In this document: piece by piece, positions 63,329 through 64,000 of the stretch
Layout: the number at the start of each line of letters is the position of its first letter
How positions within the stretch are numbered: the first letter of the stretch is position 1
Assembly (NCBI RefSeq): GCF_000812665.2
Contig: NZ_CP014327.1
Span: 2,943,501-3,007,500, forward strand
Direction of reading: 5' to 3'
DNA: 64,000 bases
Origin: Falsihalocynthiibacter arcticus
GTDB lineage: Bacteria; Pseudomonadota; Alphaproteobacteria; Rhodobacterales; Rhodobacteraceae
Program-made: the position numbers and the translations under genes
The notes under the pieces: generated by a model
Seen by the model: the letters and a program-made list of their open reading frames with translations, nothing else
Database searches by the model: none
What the model was told of the DNA's origin: nothing

Positions 63329-64000
63329 ATGCAGGTTACTGAGATCCTGAACGAAGGCCTAAAACGCGGTTACACGCTTGTTATTCCCGCTGCCGATTTG
63401 GACGCAAAAGTTAACGAAAAGCTTAAAGAAGCGCAGCCAGATGTTGAAATGAAGGGCTTCCGTAAAGGCAAAGTGCCTATGGCGTTGCTCAAAAAGCAAT
63501 TCGGCCAGAAAGTTATCGGCGAAGCCATTCAAGAGACCATCGATGGCGGCCTTGGCAAGCATTTTGAAGATTCCGGCGACCGCCCTGCGTTGCAACCAGA
63601 CATTCAAATGACCAACCAAGACTGGAAAGAGGGCGATGACGTTGAAGTTACCGTCGCTTATGAAGCTCTTCCCGAGATTCCAGAAGTTGACCTAAAAGCT
63701 CTGGCGCTTGAAAAACTCATCGCAAAAGCGGATGACGCTTCTGTGGACGAAGCTTTGACCAACCTTGCCGGAACCGTCAAAAATTACGAAGATCGTAAAG
63801 CTGGCAGCAAAGCCAAAAAAGACGATCAAATCACCATCGATTTCGCAGGCAAAGTTGACGGCGAATTGTTTGATGGCGGCACAGCCGAAGACTTCCCATT
63901 GGTTCTCGGTTCCGGTTCGTTCATCCCCGGTTTTGAAGACCAATTGATTGGTGCCAAAGTTGGCGACGATGTTGCCGTTACAGTGACGTTCCCTGCGGAA
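63329..64000 (+). CDS. tig: Trigger factor, 5' part
   Basis: Ribosome-associated chaperone with peptidyl-prolyl isomerase activity; the gene runs off the window end without a stop. The N-terminal ribosome-binding region has the signature [17 protein letters not shown] (the exposed loop that contacts ribosomal protein L23), and from about residue 155 the FKBP-type domain begins ([28 protein letters not shown]). Start [15 protein letters not shown] at 63,329 is standard. Confidence 0.96.
   Translation, partial: MQVTEILNEGLKRGYTLVIPAADLDAKVNEKLKEAQPDVEMKGFRKGKVPMALLKKQFGQKVIGEAIQETIDGGLGKHFEDSGDRPALQPDIQMTNQDWKEGDDVEVTVAYEALPEIPEVDLKALALEKLIAKADDASVDEALTNLAGTVKNYEDRKAGSKAKKDDQITIDFAGKVDGELFDGGTAEDFPLVLGSGSFIPGFEDQLIGAKVGDDVAVTVTFPAE

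Overview
The window looks like chromosomal DNA of a marine alphaproteobacterium of the Rhodobacterales (Roseobacter group). The ccmABCDG order after secF, the PII (glnB)-glnA pair, the fused alpha/beta hydrolase-OsmC protein, DUF6314, Hint-domain proteins and a Tad pilus locus all fit that group. I cannot name the genus.

Layout. 1-17.1 kb is ordinary core genome: the secF 3' end, an Mth938-like gene, cytochrome c maturation (ccmABCDG), aconitase, a DUF1223 protein, fliG, purB, DUF6314, a hydrolase-OsmC fusion, a heme-dependent N-demethylase-like gene, glnA-glnB, the NAD(P)HX repair enzyme and a Hint protein. At 17.36 kb lies tRNA-Leu(UAG). An integrative element runs from its 3' end to a 14-bp copy of that end at 29,028. 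It carries a tyrosine integrase, a phage lysis remnant (truncated lysozyme plus nested Rz/Rz1 spanins), an RTX-Hint gene split by an IS30, a Bcr/CflA-type MFS pump, a three-gene periplasmic operon (unknown, YHYH, YbhB/PEBP) and an exported Ntn amide hydrolase.

29-38 kb is a patchwork: a 2OG-Fe(II) oxygenase, an IS110 element with a candidate bridge RNA, an IS30 remnant, an orphan 424-aa protein, a decayed integrase, a lipoprotein with a paralogue at 49.5 kb, a LysR regulator and small ORFs including an EF-hand protein. 38-46 kb is devoted to iron: FetAB-type exporter, a sucrase/ferredoxin-like protein, a siderophore-type ABC importer, bacterioferritin and its ferredoxin. A complete IS30 with a 2-bp target duplication follows. 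47.6-52 kb holds a quinone reductase-like enzyme, trmL, the lipoprotein, a Gfo/Idh/MocA oxidoreductase and an unknown gene. 52.4-62.6 kb is a Tad/Flp pilus locus (flp, cpaB, tadG, two tadE-like genes, cpaE, cpaF, tadB, tadC, a LuxR-type regulator, prepilin peptidase), without a secretin. The window ends in the start of tig.

A technical point matters for readers: fliG (twice), the oxygenase, one siderophore permease and one tadE are each broken by loss of one base in a G or C run, and one lipoprotein by a base lost near an A run. This pattern suggests sequencing error more than real gene decay.
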